A stretch of DNA of 64,000 nt from Aphis gossypii (GCF_020184175.1 NC_065531.1:67798604-67862603), one strand, 5' to 3'. Counted from the first letter of the stretch, positions 1 to 15,900 are shown. Notes: generated by a model not told the origin, from the sequence alone. Translations and numbers: made by a program.

Positions 1-2273
1 TATGTATATGCGGGAAAGATATCGGGACTTTGATTTGCTTTGCAGAATTATACGAACATGTGAAATACCATTAATTCTAATAGGGATCCAACGGGTTCAA
101 TTTTTTACGTTAAATTGATCGCGCAGCATGGACCTCGCGCAGTATATTCGTGTTTGCGCAGTTCTATACAAATCGTATTATTTTAAAGACCTAACTCGTA
201 TGGTATTCATATAAATTAGGAAAATAATTAAATTTGTTTGTAATAAATAATAATACTTAAAAAGAGGAACAATATTTCTAAAGAATAATATAGTTAAGAA
301 TAATTTAAAAACACGAATGGTAAAAACTAAGATGAAATAAATCAGTAAAATAAATTTCCAGAACTCAATCAGTCAATCACTTAGTAACAGTTTTTATTAA
401 GATAATATTATTACTCAGGACTGCAAAAATCGGGAATAATATTAAATAAGAATTTAATTTTACTGGATGAGTATTATAGATCTGATAACTGATAATTAAC
501 ATAAGGCTGTATTTTTTGATTAAATAAGATCCTATTTATTATCAATCTCCGAAAAATATGATCCTTGATAATATTGCTCCAATCAATACCAATCCGTAAA
601 TTAATATTCATATTTAATATCGGACTAGATAGACTTAAGTAATAATATCCTCCTAATAAACACAATTTATATCAGTTCTGAAACCTGAAATTTATATTAA
701 TATTTTATACCATCTTATACTTTGTACAATTCTAGTAAATACTAGTTCGAAAAGCAACTATTCGAATGATATTTGTTATATCCATTCCTTATATTATAAT
801 CTTGCTGAATCAACATTCTGTACAAAAAACTATTGCAAATATTTTAAATAATATTATCCAAATCGTATAGTATACAAATATATTGTTTTTACGTGTAGAT
901 GCTTGTAGGTAAAACGTCATAATATAATATAATTACGTCGCTTTCATAGAATATTTGAGATCATTATTGAATATAATATTATGTGGATATGTCCTAATTT
1001 ATTTAAGATAAGGAGAGAAAAACGAAATTAATTTAAAATGCGCGTTTTAAATTCTGCAGCAGTGCCGGTCATGTCGTTTTTAATTAATTCGGTTTCAATG
1101 ACAATGCCTCGCACATTGGAAAATAATCATTAGTTTGAAATGACTACACATAAATCTCGGTCCAGGGATTTGTTTGTGTAAACTATTAACGCGTAGCGCC
1201 ATCGTTTCAAATGAAAAACGTAAGACTCGTGTTGGAGTATAATATACACTTTAATATTTATAATTATTTTTTAAAAAAAGTTGCACTTTAGTATTTTTTT
1301 TGACTTAATAATATACTAATACAAGAATTCTCAAACTTTTATAAACACTGCACCCTTTTTTACCAATAAACTTTTTTTAGGTACCCTTTCTTAGTTAGTA
1401 AACTAAAATTTATATAGGTAAAACATTTTAAAGACTTGCATACATTTCTATTTCATAAGGTTACTAAAAACTAACATACGAAAAATTAAAAAAACTAAAA
1501 GCGCTTACTTTCAAAGAAATTAGTGAGAAGAGTGAGCTTGTTTCTGTTGATACAGTTGAATTTAAAAGTTTGTTGGCTAGATTCATACCCCTTAAAAAAT
1601 GTATTAGTATCATAGTTTAAGAAGTATTAATATATCAACTTATTTGATTATAGCATTATATATATTACAAAAACCTCAAATTCAGTACTTAATTATATCG
1701 TTATTTTTACAGCGATTTTTAATAATAATATGACGATCGAGCATCTTTTCGTTAATAAAAATACATATTTTTGAGAAAAAGCGTTTAAGAGTCACAGGTC
1801 GTTGACTGCCGTTACTGATGTTGTATATATGGTTCATTTTATGTGACCTTTTAAGAACGCGTGTTTAATATTTAATAAGTTTTTCTCAATTATTATTTTG
1901 TTTTATGAGTGTTTTTATTTTCTTACAACGATGACCTTTTTACGGAAGTTCACGCCACGGTTTGAGTCTGACACACTATAATACATCATAATAACGTTGA
2001 GATGTTAGTGGGGCCATATTAATACATTTATCCTGCACGCCGTCTGCACTAAAATATGTATTGTGTTTGCTGTTAACGTAACTGCTTATTTTTGTTTATA
2101 ATACAACTTTACTGTGTCATAATATATATGAACGATATAAATTGTGATATTTACGATTTTATTTATAAATACATAAACGTTTTTCTACAATACATTTGAT
2201 AAAAAAATCACTTTGTATGTGTAATACGAATTCCTACATAATACCTTCTTAATCCGCGTAAATAATTGTTGAG

Positions 2274-2298
2274 TTTTTTTTTTTTTTTTTTTTTTTTT
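2274..2298. repeat. poly(T) run, 25 bases
   Basis: An uninterrupted run of about 25 T lies in AT-rich intergenic DNA. It could be the reverse-strand poly(A) tail of an old retroposed sequence, but I see no recognisable body next to it, so it is listed only as a homopolymer. Confidence 0.8.
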
Positions 2299-5032
2299 AT
2301 TTATCCAGTGGCTCAATATTGTGACAATATTGTTTTTTGCAACAGTAACACTATGTATATACTATATATATTGTTCTGCCGTAGTAATCCGAGACCCCGG
2401 GGACTATGGGTCGCGTGGGGATCAAGTAAATGTGTTACTAATTAGTATAATTTATATTGTAACAGAATATTTAGTTTAGAGTTTGCGTATATATTTTGTA
2501 CACAAATATATTTTGGCGCACTAAATCACAGTTATTGCTTAATAATTATTATATTATCAAAACCGTTCAATAAATTGCTGTATATGTTGTACTCACCCTA
2601 TTATATTCTATATCTATAGTATACTATAATATATTAAATTCGAATTATTTTGATAATAATATTATAAAAGAGGTCTATTACGTCAGTATTACCAAATACA
2701 CAAAATTTTAATTCCAGCATTACAGTTTAACACTATTTTGTAACAACACTCTTGCAAGTTATAATATTCACAAACATGTATAAAAACGATTTTTCCACGC
2801 CCGTGATACAGTGACGTTACCCTAGCGCTTAAAAATATTCAAATCAAAATTTGACTTGCAAATGCAGTATGTTACTTTAGGTTTATTATATTTTATCATA
2901 TTTTTTTTTAACAAAAAAGAGATATTGTACACTCTTATAATAATTTCGAAAAAAAATGTTGCTGTAAAGTAATATTTGTATACATGTTACTTGTTAAAAC
3001 AAATCAAATAATTATTTAGAAGTAATCGGGCATTGGAGAATTTACATCAGTTTGTATGACATTTTTTTTTGATTGTACAAAATTGTACTTACCATTCAAT
3101 AATTTTGGAATTGAAATTTATGTATGGAAGTGTTTGGTAAATGTACCTTAATAATAGTAAGAAATTTAAATTTAAAAATACCAAAAACTAAAATTGCTCT
3201 GACATTTTTCAAAAATTATATTCCTTCTTTTATGTGTTTTTGAAACATTAAAATACTTACATATTAATTTAATTACTAAAATTCCATTAAATGAGTTTAA
3301 AATTCGAGACATTTTTATAAGTTATAAAAAAATTGATTTAATAGGTTTAATTTTTAAATTATTATTAAATTTCTTAAATTTAAAATAATTGTATTTATAG
3401 TGTATTGCTGAGTTTTTTCTTTTGGATTTAGATTAAGATTATGTATACCGTAAATGCAATTTTTATCTATCTAACGGGTAATATGGCTAAATTTCATAAT
3501 ACAAAATTTAAATTGTGGTATTTTGATAAATATTTATGTTTAAAGATCTAAAATTAAAAATAAGAATGTTTTACAGATAACGACATGCCCTTTTATAAAA
3601 TATTATCTAACGAAGAGATAAATAATTACAACGTTTTTCGGTTGTTATAATATATACTATTTTAGTATAAAATAATAATATGATGTTTACCTTATTATAT
3701 AATATAGATTCAGAGAATTTAGTTTTATGAGTATGCGGTGATTGTAATGAGCTTCATAAGTTTAGTGAAGAAGAAAATTGTCTGTTACCAAATGACAAAG
3801 ATCACATGACAAATATTATATATCAATATTCGAAGTTTTGTATATTTATGCTAGTATATAAATATATAGGTAATATAATATTGAATGAAAAACGGTAAAA
3901 TGAAAAGATAAAAACCTGTTGAAATACAAATACTTCACTAATCAATGAATATGAATTGGACGTTGATTTATCATGTTGTATTTGTATTTAAAAATAATAC
4001 TTTAACATGTTCCCGTTATTTTATTCGTACTTTTTATACAACTATAGTGAGAAAGTTTTACAAAAAGCCAACCGGTCCAATAGCCAACATGTATATATTT
4101 ATAATACAGGCATCATAAAATGATATACCTAATAAATTTTTACAAATGTCTTTTGTGCATATAGTATACGACTAATATGCAATTAATTAATTCTCAAAAC
4201 TTGTTTTCGATTAGATTAATAATTTATTTTACGGCCTACTAGTCTATCATCATAGCATAATGGCCCAGTTACAATACCGATGTCCCTGTTTGATTACAAC
4301 AACCGGAAATAATTTTGCTTTCAACAAGAAAAATTTACATAGTTCTGTGTATAGTGACGGAGATCGATTTAAAAAGTAACTACTAACTAGTACAAGAACA
4401 TTAATAAACAAACACATTAAACAAATGTATACAAATAATTGAAATTTTCGCCTTACACGCAGAGTTGGATAGATTTACATAGTCTAAACTTTGTATAAAT
4501 CAATACCAAATATTTTTATGATTCCAGAATTAAATGTGTCCATTGGACTGTCCAGTCATGCTGTCATTGCATAATATCAGTTATCACCACGGACTACACA
4601 TACACATACATACACACAATATATACGTGTAACGATTATTAACTATCACAATATGGAGTGTACCTATACGATGTATCGTTCAATTACAATATTACATTTG
4701 CAAAATTATATATATGGTTTTATACAGGTAATAATAGTCATGTATTATATATTTACGTCAGAATTTCAGACAAATACTGCATTTATTAATATATTATTAT
4801 AAATTATAATCATCATACGATATTAACAACTTGTCACATGGGTATAATATTTTAAACAACAGTACGATTTTATGACAATAAAATAATAATAATATATTAT
4901 TTGCGTAGGTACATCATAATAATAAATAGTCTACTTATCTACAACGGTTGGGTTAATAATATATATATAATAAAATATAATATTATATAGGTAGGTATAG
5001 TATATAATGATAAAATACAACACGTGTTTGAA

Positions 5033-5056
5033 AAATAAATAAATAAATAAATAAAT
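5033..5056. repeat. AAAT microsatellite
   Basis: About six tandem copies of AAAT, read directly. It decays into imperfect AT-rich repeats to the right. Confidence 0.85.
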
Positions 5057-5668
5057 ATAAATAATAATTATAATAGGTTGATTATGAAATTAAAAAAACT
5101 AAATTGACGATGGCACAACCTATAAGCTACATTTGAGAATACACACAATAATATAATATTCTATAATATGACGTATACGAGACCTACCTGCGCTTATTCA
5201 TTTTTTACGCGTCTACTCGAAACACTAAATTACTAGGTAGGTACAACTATACAAAACAACTACGCTATTACGACTACTGATGTTACTACTATTACATTCT
5301 AAGACTACAACTATACATTTCTTTGTCTTTGTATATACTTTAAATACATAAATGAATGATAATATTATGTACTATATATATATATATAATATGGTCCGAA
5401 ACGAAACAAAAAGAGAAAAATACGTTTGAAACAGTCCTCTTTTTGTTACGTTTCGGTGAATAATATAATATAATTGTTTAAATTAATGATAATTATGATA
5501 TTTTAATATGTTTATTTTATATAATAAAATATTATAAATAAATAATGATACGCACTGAGCAGCGGCGTTATCGTCGGCAAATACGTCTCCCGAATTTAAA
5601 AAATCTATACTCTACGTCTCTACAGCATTATTCAATATAATACGTATATGTTGCAGCAGTGTACTATA

Positions 5669-6144
5669 CAGGATGATCTACCAAGAGCGCTCATACCCGT
5701 TTTTTCATTTAATAATAATAGTGGATACATTTTTTTGTTGTTAAAAATTTAGGTGTAAGTATCTAATTCAAAAGTCGATCGAGTAGTTTCTCAGTTATTA
5801 AAATGTTTATATTAAGAATGATGTCCTTAAAAATAGTCTTACGAAAATATTAAATAAATGTAATTTTGGATCTATTATTTATTATACACTTCGATTTCGT
5901 ATTACTTTCGTTCGATTTTTATACGTCAACATTTTCAGAAAAATTATTTGCTAAATAATTTATAGGTGTGGGAGGAAGGTCTAATTTGAAATATAGATGC
6001 CTGTGTCTTTATAGAACACTCCTTAAGTAGCAAAAATTCGGTCTTAGAATAAATTTAAAAAATTCAAAAAATAAGAATTTAAATAGTTTTATTATTAAAT
6101 AAAAAAATAGGGTAGAAGGTGAGTATTCTTGATGAATTACCCTA
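5669..6144. mobile_element. MITE-1, degenerate TA-flanked inverted-repeat element
   Basis: The left end reads CAGGATGATCTACCAAG. The right end, reverse-complemented, reads TAGGGTAATTCATCAAG, so the two form imperfect terminal inverted repeats of about 30 bases, each flanked by TA. The element is about 476 bp with no coding capacity. Its ends match MITE-2, MITE-3 and MITE-4, whose shared consensus is close to CAGGGTGATTCATCAAG. Near its right side it also has a run resembling TTTAAAAAATTCAAAAAATA, which corresponds to a conserved internal block of the family. The TA duplication suggests mobilisation by a Tc1/mariner-type transposase, but this is inferred from the flanks only. Confidence 0.65.
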
Positions 6145-6241
6145 TATATAATGTCGTGTATATACATGCAGGACATATACGTATACATAAGATACATATA
6201 GGTATGTCAGGATCGGGGATCTGAATTCCCTGATGTCATTT

Positions 6242-6247
6242 TTTATT
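6242..6247 (-). terminator. candidate poly(A) signal AATAAA for the DM4/DM12 gene
   Basis: TTTATT on the plus strand reads AATAAA on the minus strand, about 500 bases past the stop codon at 6745. It would give a 3' UTR of about half a kilobase. Such hexamers are frequent by chance in this AT-rich DNA, and another lies at 6088-6093, so the choice is uncertain. Confidence 0.3.
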
Positions 6248-6744
6248 GTGATTGTTTTGTGACATTAAAGTTTTTTTTTCGGGTGGACGATTTGAACGGT
6301 ATATATGAGCGCCAGTAGAATAAAATACCTTGAGTCGGGAATTCCGTTAAAAATTCCTTATAAAATCCCAAAAAATCGTGTCACGACGTGTTTGATAATA
6401 TATATATATATATACATATACATGTATATTTGATTGCGTGGAACCTGATCGAGAAGAAGAGACGACTATATAAGTCCCGGCGGACTATTTAATATATAGG
6501 GCTAGTGAGTAACGAGACGGGTGGTTGGTGGGTCATTGGGTGGGTGTAAAAGAAAAGTAAAAAAAAAAAAAAATTGTTAGATTCAATCCGAGGAAAAAGT
6601 CTGGACACGTACACGCAGGCACATGAATAGACGTAGGTACACACTTAAATACAATTGAAATTCGTTCGGGAGACGATTATTCAACGATCATTGCACGCGG
6701 CGGAGAGTGATATAAATTCACCCGGGTGATTGCGTTCAACCGGG

Positions 6745-6928
6745 TCACATGGCCAACGGTGCCGGATTCACCGTCACTTTTGATCCACCGCTCGCCGCGG
6801 ACGACGTCTTCCTCTGGTCGTCGTCGATATCGTTGCCGTCCCTATAGTTATCGGCGCCGCCGTCTTCGTCGTCAGCCGACACCGATTCGCCGTCTTCGTC
6901 TTCTTCGTCGGGCGACTGGTCATTTTTC
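6745..6928 (-). CDS. DM4/DM12 gene, coding exon 5 (last)
   Basis: The acceptor TGGGTTTCAG precedes G AAA AAT GAC. The first base completes a serine codon started in exon 4, and the exon runs to TGA. It encodes residues 257-317: an acidic stretch of Asp and Glu clusters, then a basic/serine segment (RKTSSAASGG), ending in PAPLAM. The exon is much richer in GC than the intron next to it. It holds no part of the four-cysteine domain, so the acidic tail is a separate module. Confidence 0.88.
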
Positions 6929-9900
6929 CTGAAACCCACAGTAAACGACGCGTTAAGTCGGTGTTAAACTTATATTATATAACAATCCCGTGCAGTTGAA
7001 CATGCACAGAAGCTGTCAGGATTTGTTTTTTTTTTTTGTCAATTCGTATCTCTAACTGTAAAAACCTATTTCTGCAGCCATCGGGTTAATCCACATCAAT
7101 CCTTTTGGGGAGTTTGGTTTCTACATAGTTGTTATAACTGGAGAAATTGATAAATGTTAGTTATATACAATTAACCAATTGCTGAATTGCGCGTAATGGC
7201 TTTTGTTCTAATCGTTTATTTTTTTTTTTATTCTTAGTGTAACTATTTTGACTATTGACAATTTATGAGTTATTTTTGTTATTTATACCTTGACACCTGA
7301 GGCCTATAAACATTTATATAATGTGCATCAACGACCGAAATGAACGTTTCAAAAAATAATAATCAAAAACATTTTACAGAGATGCATTTAATTTATTTTA
7401 TACACTCATTAGTGTGTGTTTCAGAAGTCATAAAAATATAATGGTTATGAATACATCCTATCAATTTGGATTCGTGAAAACGCGTTAAGAACTCGGTGCC
7501 ACCGCCCGACGATGATACGTACACAGTTGTTAGGTATATTACCATATAAATAATATGCTATACTTAGTCATTTTCTTTAACCACCGACCACTTAAAAATC
7601 AAAGACCGGCGACTGAAAGCGGCGCAGAATGATCGTCGGTTTCACTGCATTGTTATACATTTATACGATGTATTATAACAATATTATATTGTTCGTTTTT
7701 GGTACACGTGTTAATAACCGTCGGAGCAGTCTTATGAAAATTAGATACTTATTTACAAACATGCGTGAAAGACTCGTTAGACACCGAACAAAACCGATAA
7801 TAGATGAGATAACGTTGATTATGCATATTATATTGACGATATATTAGGTATTATTAGTGTGTGATGAAGTTGTTTTGAAAGTGAACACGAAAAAGTTATT
7901 GTTATTCTTTAGGTATAAAATAATTGTATAGAATTATTATGGCACGGCAATATAACTCGTAACTTGTACATAATAAATAAATTTAACGACATTTTTACTT
8001 GATTTTAATTCAATATTAAGTATGTTTTATTGTTTTAATGGTGTGTAATATACATTGCATAGTGTACACATAACGCATAGGTACCTATAATAATTATTTA
8101 TAAAAACGATAAATGAATGGTTTTTTATTTATTATTCACTCATTTTGATATCTCATTAAACAGGAAATATATTATCTGATTAAGCTATATAAGCTATACT
8201 CGTATATGCTATAATGTAATATAATATATCAAATATTTAATGACTCTGAATGTTAGGTAATAGGTTAGAGAACAAAGAGCTCAAGTTAGTGTCACAACTA
8301 GGCCAACTGATGCTTGATTACTATATACAACTTAGATTTGGAGTCATTGGATTTAACTTTTTTTTTATTTATTAAGGATCAGGGCATACAGAACTATTTT
8401 AGCTCGTGATTTTTTTTCTGCGGTGTTTATATATTTAAGATTAACTTAGGTTAGTTAATATATATTGTTATTTATAATTTATAAGTATATAGTATATTAA
8501 ACATTTGTCTTCACTTGGAAAAGTTTTTTTTCTGGTTTCGGATGCGGCAAACGTAGAAATCATTTTTTCCAAATTTAGTTTATTAGTTACACCCTTTTTC
8601 CATGTTCAAAATTTTAGGATTTTGATATTTTTTGTGAAATTTATTATCAAATACGAAAATTGACTATTTTAGTTGGCCTGCAGTCCCTGCAATCTGTGGG
8701 CCTTGTGATTGATTCTCCCCTTCCCCACAATTAATTCACTCACAACCATCAAGGTTAGGTTTAAAGAATCATTTTATTTTTAACCAGACAATAATATTTG
8801 AAATAGGTATACAGCAGTATTTAGTAAAATGTGTCATCAGAATAACATAAATTAATTTTTATTGTTTTATAAAACTACAATGTGTTTAAATTTATTCTGT
8901 GGTAATATTATTTCTATTATATTTTATTTTATACTCAACCATCTTTATACTATATAGTAGCCTTTAACGGCGAGAAATTAGGTTATGGTAATTTTTTGGC
9001 GCGGATTTTTAAATTATAAACACTGTTCAGTATTTGTCGACGAATTCGTTCGCTTTTCGATGTTAATATAATAATAATAATATAAATTGGTATACATTCC
9101 GATAAAAACGCGTCCGAAGGACACACGTCATTATTATTATAGATAGGTAGTTGTCACTTTCTCGCGCATCATGTGTTGTCATCTGGTGTGATTTTCATAG
9201 AAATGCCGCCAATGTGTGAAATTAGTGTATTTTTTTAATTTCACCATTCAATAGGTGTCCCATTAAACGTGACTGTCAATACTGATTGATAAATGAGGAG
9301 ACCTTGTTTTATTTTTTCATTTCGGGAATACGTTTTTCTCTCTTTTATTTACCAATAATGCTCACCCACGCCTTCGTCCGAAACACTGAATACATTAAAC
9401 TTTCAACCCCGTCGCACAGTAAAATTCGTTATAAACAAGATAACACGATCATATTATATAAATATCATACTATTATTAATATAATCATATCAAAGTTAAA
9501 CATTTAATCTTATAAATTGCGTTTATGATCTCAGAACTTACGAATAGTTATGATTGTTGGTGAACAACGACTTTGGACATTCCTTAAAGTAAGGGTAACA
9601 TTCTTTGCTGTGTTTGCCAACGGTTTCGGCAGTCACGTATTCCTTCATTAAATCAGCGTACGTCGATCTGCTGGCCCTGCAAAATAATTATAGATATTTA
9701 TCATTATTATGGTTATTAGACATTATTATGATTATTTTCTGTAACATCAACATTTTTAAATTATCGTTCAGTTCTACTTGGCGCATTTCTTCTATACATT
9801 ACGGGATGACCTAGATTATCAATAATTTGAATGGGAAAAACATATTTTAATACATACACGGGATCGTTTAAATTTTGTGTTACAAATTTGGAGAGGATCG

Positions 9901-12900
9901 TAGCCACACATTACAAAATAAATTATTATCAATCGTATAGCAGTATTTTACATTTATATGCGACGTAATAGAAACAGTTCTAATCCGATTTCGTCGAAAT
10001 ATACACTAAGTTACAGGTACAGTACGCGATCGTGCAACACAGAAATGTCTTTAAAACAGTATTGTAATCGGTCGGAAATACGATAAACGACGATGAGATC
10101 GTTTACAGTTTGCGACGGTACAACCTGGTCGAAATACGATTAAGACGGTGTGCACTGTGAATTCCTGCGAAATCATGCGGTACGTTATTTGATTACCATG
10201 CCTATACACAATGTATTTAATATATATACATTATATATTATATTATATTCGTAAATTAATTAATAATAATAATAATAACGTTAAAGTTCTGAATGAAATT
10301 AGTCTCAGTATACAAGAAATCGTCGATTGGTTTGTGTACAGTTCATATAATATACACGTGAATGATATCAGTAATATAATATATAATATAATATTATTAT
10401 ATATTATAAAGAGTAATTCATAAAGCATGATCATCTACTAAATCTTTTCAACGATGCAATTATTCAAAATCTGATTCTAAGACCATATTTTTAAATCCTT
10501 GAGATTTGTTGTACCTGCTATAGGTACTTAAGAAGTCTTAAGGATGTCGTATTACAAACTTTCGTTTTTTAAATAACAATCTATCTTATAAGCAGTAAAT
10601 TAATTGGCAAATCATTTTTCTGAAAATGTTGATATTATATCAAAATGAAAATCCAAATGATTATTAGTATTTGAGTTATTTAACTTTTTGTAGGTACTAA
10701 GAATAATAGGAAAATAATAATGGGCTTGTAAGATATGAAAACTATGTTAATTTGAAAATTTAGGCAATTTATTTATCATCTCTTATAATTTATAAAAATG
10801 GTTAAATAAAATAAATAGTAGACTTAATATTATATTTTTATAAAATCATTTTTTAAGACTTATTCACAAACATTTGAATAACTAAAAATTGCTCGTTCAA
10901 ATTTTGGACTTAACTATCTGTTAAATATTTTAAAGTAAACAAGAGAGGTTATAATTCGAAAAACAAAATTTGTTATTCCCACGAAAAAATATCTATTTAA
11001 AATATGGTCTTTAAGTTTATTTAAAAATTCTAAAAATCAGAACTTGAATAAATTCATTAGATATTATAAATATAAAATAAAAGGCATATTTGCTTGGTAA
11101 ATCATCATATATATATAATTGATATAGTTGATATAGTTGACAAAAGCAACTCCTAAAATTGTGTGTACCTAGTGTGAAATTTAAAAATATGCTTTAAAAA
11201 ATATTTTGTGCTATTACTTGTATGTTAAATTTAGCCAATTTGGGATTGTGTGTAGTACAAAAATTTGATTATTTTAAGAGCTAAGTAGAACGAACAATTA
11301 TCGTAGAGATATATTCGATTCCTCTACGTTCGATGAATGTATTCAGATAAATATAAATTACGAACATTATAGCGTAAGTATAAAATATTATTAATATTAT
11401 AATTTATAAGTACCTAGTATCATTGATATAATATTATTATGTAGTTTATTACTGCTTGTGGATTTAGGCCATATAGGTAAACACACTGACATTTTCCCAT
11501 TATTTATTAATTGAAATTATTAAAACTTTGGAGTAACTTATAATTTTGTATTAAAATTATAAAAAAAGTTCATTAAGAATTAATCAATTCTATTATATAT
11601 ATATAATTTATTCTAATATATTTTATAGGTAACTATGTCGCAGATGTCTGTGTACCATTTGCCACAATGGGGCGTTTTTGATATAGATTATAGATATTAG
11701 ATAGGTTTTTTTTCCTAATGAGTGATGATCATAGATACGGCAATACTTTTTTTTTTTAAATGTATTATCTTATTATTTTGACAGCGTCTACTGCGACAGG
11801 TGTACATATCTATTAACAAAAACTTTTTTTTATCCCGATCGATTACACTCTTAACTCAATCTGTTAAACTTGCTGGGAATAACAAGTGGTTAAAATATAT
11901 CAATAAAACTACAATACAACTTAGTGATTTCCAATCGTATAAAAAAAACCTATAGGACAACCTTTCATTTCTACTATTTAAATTATTATAATATGCCTAG
12001 ATGGTTTTTAATTATGTTAATTTTTTAGGTCGATACCGACATGGGCGCCCCGTGGACTGATTTTAATATATCTAACCGAGCGTACAACAGGATTGGACAA
12101 ATCCAGTATGGATATTAAAATATATCTTATACTTACATTCCTACCTCAAAAATATTTCAAATAAAATATTCCATCGAAAAAATAAACGGTATTTTATAAG
12201 ATTAATTTATTTTTTAAATTTAAATATTGAAAGTTTGTGAGAATTAATAATGAAAAACTAAAATATATATATATATATATTTATTATATATTATTATATT
12301 ATGGTTTGATCATTAATCCATATAATGTGTTTGCATATAGAAAAATATATTATATCTTACAAAGAATTATATTTTCATGATTATTAATATTATTATTATT
12401 TTTTTTTTTATTCTATATACACTTTATTATAATTTGTGTATATTTAAAACGTTTTTTTATCTACGTACTTTTTAAACAACACATATTTTTCTGTTTAAAT
12501 TTTAGGTTGTTCTATACGTTAAACAGTACTCTTAATGCTATGCAATATTATTATTGGCTAGGTACACATTGTCAAACTTAATCGAATATTCTCGACTGCG
12601 TGATATATTAGGTAATACATTAATAGTTTACTGTAATTTATTTTACTATTAAAATATAATATTTGACACACTTCCGCTATAGTAAGGCTGTAAGCTCATA
12701 TTTACATGCCATATTCGTGATAGGTATCTCCCATACATTTATATTATATCACCAGTAGTTTATACCCAGTTTATTCGTCCGGCAGTGTGCACGCAGATGA
12801 CATTTCCGGTTTGGCACATGGCTCAGAATGCATAGCGATTGCTAAATACGGTTATTAAAAAAAAACTGGCTTACATTTAATGCAATGACCCAATGCCTTC

Positions 12901-15900
12901 TCTTGTAAAAAGTCGTATCCCTCTCATTTAATAGTTCGTGTCGTTTTTTTTTCGTTTAGTTGGAAAGTTGTTTTTCGTCAAACACGTTAACAGCTTTGGT
13001 CAATGATACCTTAACTTCTATATTATACTATTATATGGACGAGTGTTATAATATCAACGGTAAATAATTATAATAATAAAGTATCGTATACCAGAAATAT
13101 AGCAATCATTTTGGAAAAAAATATTTTTATTTAAATGCTTAATCTTATACCTACATTAAATTTAATAGAATAATAAAAAAAAAAAAATAGAGAAAAAAAT
13201 TTTATTGGAACATGCATTTTATGTTTAAATTTGTATTATAATTTTTGACACGTGACCCAAAAAAGGTTAACTACTGCCAGTGTAGATCATTTCATTATCT
13301 ATGCCTTATGGCGTAAGTATATATGAAACTATGAGAGGAAACTATTACAGACGTTCGACATTCAAAGGTTTGTCTGGAGCGATGTTCAAACGACCATAAA
13401 GAGCAAACCGTAAATACTATTTTAAATAGTGGTTCTCGTCTTCCCACGTAAGTATATATTTTTTAAACCATAATATTATCCAATTATTTTAACCACGTGT
13501 TCACCCGTAGTCTCGTAAATACGACTTCATGTAAATCACAAGAGTTTACAGCTTCACTCTTAATTGTATAATTTTAATATTATAAACGTCGTGCACAAGT
13601 ATACTGTATACACATAGAATATTATATTTAATGTTATAGACATTCGTATATTATAGTTGAAGCACTTACGTGAGGAACAGCTGAAGAAATTCACCGATGA
13701 AACCAAATTTGTGTATGGACTTGTGACCATGAACTTCGCATATGGCTCGGAGAAGACATGCTTTGCCGTCCATCCCGAAGTTCGTTAACAGGTCCTCGAC
13801 GACGGTAAATAACAGAGCTCTGTAAAGACATATTAGTATATTATAATATATTGTATATCATAAAGAGTAATACAATATTATAAGAGAAGTCTTTTTTAGA
13901 TTCTGATGTGAAGTGATGAATGTATTTTTTTTTTTTTAATCTGTTAACGTCACGATGACGCGTATTTTACTATAAATTATTGTACCTGTGTGTTTATTGC
14001 TTAATGATAATACGTATTCGAATATTCTCAACGAAAATCGCGATTATAATCGCTAAGAAAAGTTCTACTAATGAGGACAAATAAAAATTACCAACAACTA
14101 CGTTACTTAGTTTTTATACACACACACAGGTCATCGTCATAATAATAATTATCGTACGGTCTAGTATTATACATTATTATAGGTAATGTTGTGGTTATTA
14201 TTTATTTCCAACGAAGCGCCGAGGCTTTAAAGGTTTGGGTTATTCCATTTTTTATTGACCGCTCCTCCTTTCTCGCATCATGGACTTCCCTAACCCCCTT
14301 TATCCATTTTCATTGGACAACAGTCAACGGTAAACGGGTCTTGTTGTTTTACTCTTATAACTATTTCATTGTTGCAGGCTGCCAAAACCTGTCTTCGCGG
14401 TGCACGCGAACTTGGACCAAGCTGGTTGTTCCGCGTAACCGCCACCACGACGATTTCTGGTCGGAATATTAATACAGCAATTATTCATTATACCTAACAG
14501 ATACGATCTATAAATATATACATCAAATAATTTATGCATGCATATGATATGTGTAATGTCGGTCATATAAAACGTATTCCATCGCGTTGTATACGATCGT
14601 GAGAAATGCAGATGAAATGTGCAGTGACGGGTTATGAAAAAAATTCGGTCCTCAAATTTATTTGGTTCTGGATAATATATTCAATAAAAATTTTAAGGTA
14701 TAAATTTATCATGCAAGTTTATTTTGAAGTATTATAAAATATATATCTCTCTTCTAAACTTAACTCCTACACTTTTTATCATTTTTGTCTAACGAGCTTT
14801 TATTTTTGATAATGTCAATAATTTCGTCAATATCAATATTATTAAACAAATATTTTTCTACAGCCATTAAGTAGGAATGCCTTTAATTACCTATTAATAA
14901 TAATAAATTACAATCTGCTGCCCGTGACTCACTAAGAAAAATCCCAATATCTCGCAGGAATAATCCACCACTAGGCATGCGTATATTATAATACTACATC
15001 AGTTATCACGAAAAATAATTTTACTAAACATATCGAATATTATAATATTATAATAAGTATTTAAATACTTTTATAATATGTTTATCTATATAAGTATTAT
15101 GTACGCATTGAAATGAACATTCGTATAATATAAGGATTACGAAGCTGAACCGACAACTAATGTGCCGTCCGGATATTGGATCGACGGATATTATAATACT
15201 AAACTGGCTTATTTTTTCAAATAATTGCTTTGATAAATATCGATATTATTTGAACATTTTCATATTATATTATACGACATATGTATACATATTATATTAT
15301 ATATATATTTATAATATCGTACTCGTTATTGCTGTAATAATACCCGACATCAGCTCATCATTGGTTGTCGGTTTATCAGCTATCGGCTCACCGCCCCAGT
15401 CCTCATACATATATGGGTGTAGTGTGTACATACTGTACATCTTAGATCTATATAAATATAGGTTTCTAGGTTTATGGCATAGATTTATTTTACTATTTAT
15501 ATTGCAGTGAACAGTATAATATAGCTATACCATACATTTTTCATTAAAAACTATATCATGCTATTATATTATTATGGTTTAGTAATTTTTCCTAACATTT
15601 GAAAAATATAAAAATTATAACTATTAAAACTATATATTTATATAAAAAAAACACATATTTTTCGTATTTTAAACTTTGTGAGTATATGCCACGATAATGA
15701 TGTGCAAGGACATGAGGTGTGTCACAATATGTTGTGACAACGATTCATGAATCGTATACAATTAAATTTACAACATGAAAAATGACACCTGTATAATATG
15801 ATTTATGAAAAAATACAAATGAAGCGTTTCATAGTAAGGGAAGAAAAATATATTTTGAGTTAAAGTATTACTGGTAATAAAAAATTCAAAAAAAATTAGA

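Larger units (their letters stand above)
1..6200. other. AT-rich intergenic DNA downstream of the DM4/DM12 gene
   Basis: I see no convincing coding exon on either strand here. The open frames in this stretch are short and low-complexity (mostly Ile, Tyr, Leu, Asn), as expected by chance in such AT-rich DNA. The recognisable content is a poly(T) run, an AAAT microsatellite and MITE-1, listed separately. A short GC-richer patch near 2380-2430 has no open frame with splice signals. Confidence 0.6.

Noticed and set aside
12775..12840. Minus-strand exon-like stub (AIAMHSEPCAKPEMSSACTL, then a stop) in DM4/DM12 intron 3, with an AATAAA at the stop
   Set aside because: An alternative last exon would have to join exon 3 in phase 2, and in that phase the frame stops after five codons. 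Probably chance.
14191..14566. Open frames on both strands in a GC-richer patch
   Set aside because: No family motif, no matched splice pair in a fitting phase, and all inside an intron of a well-supported gene.
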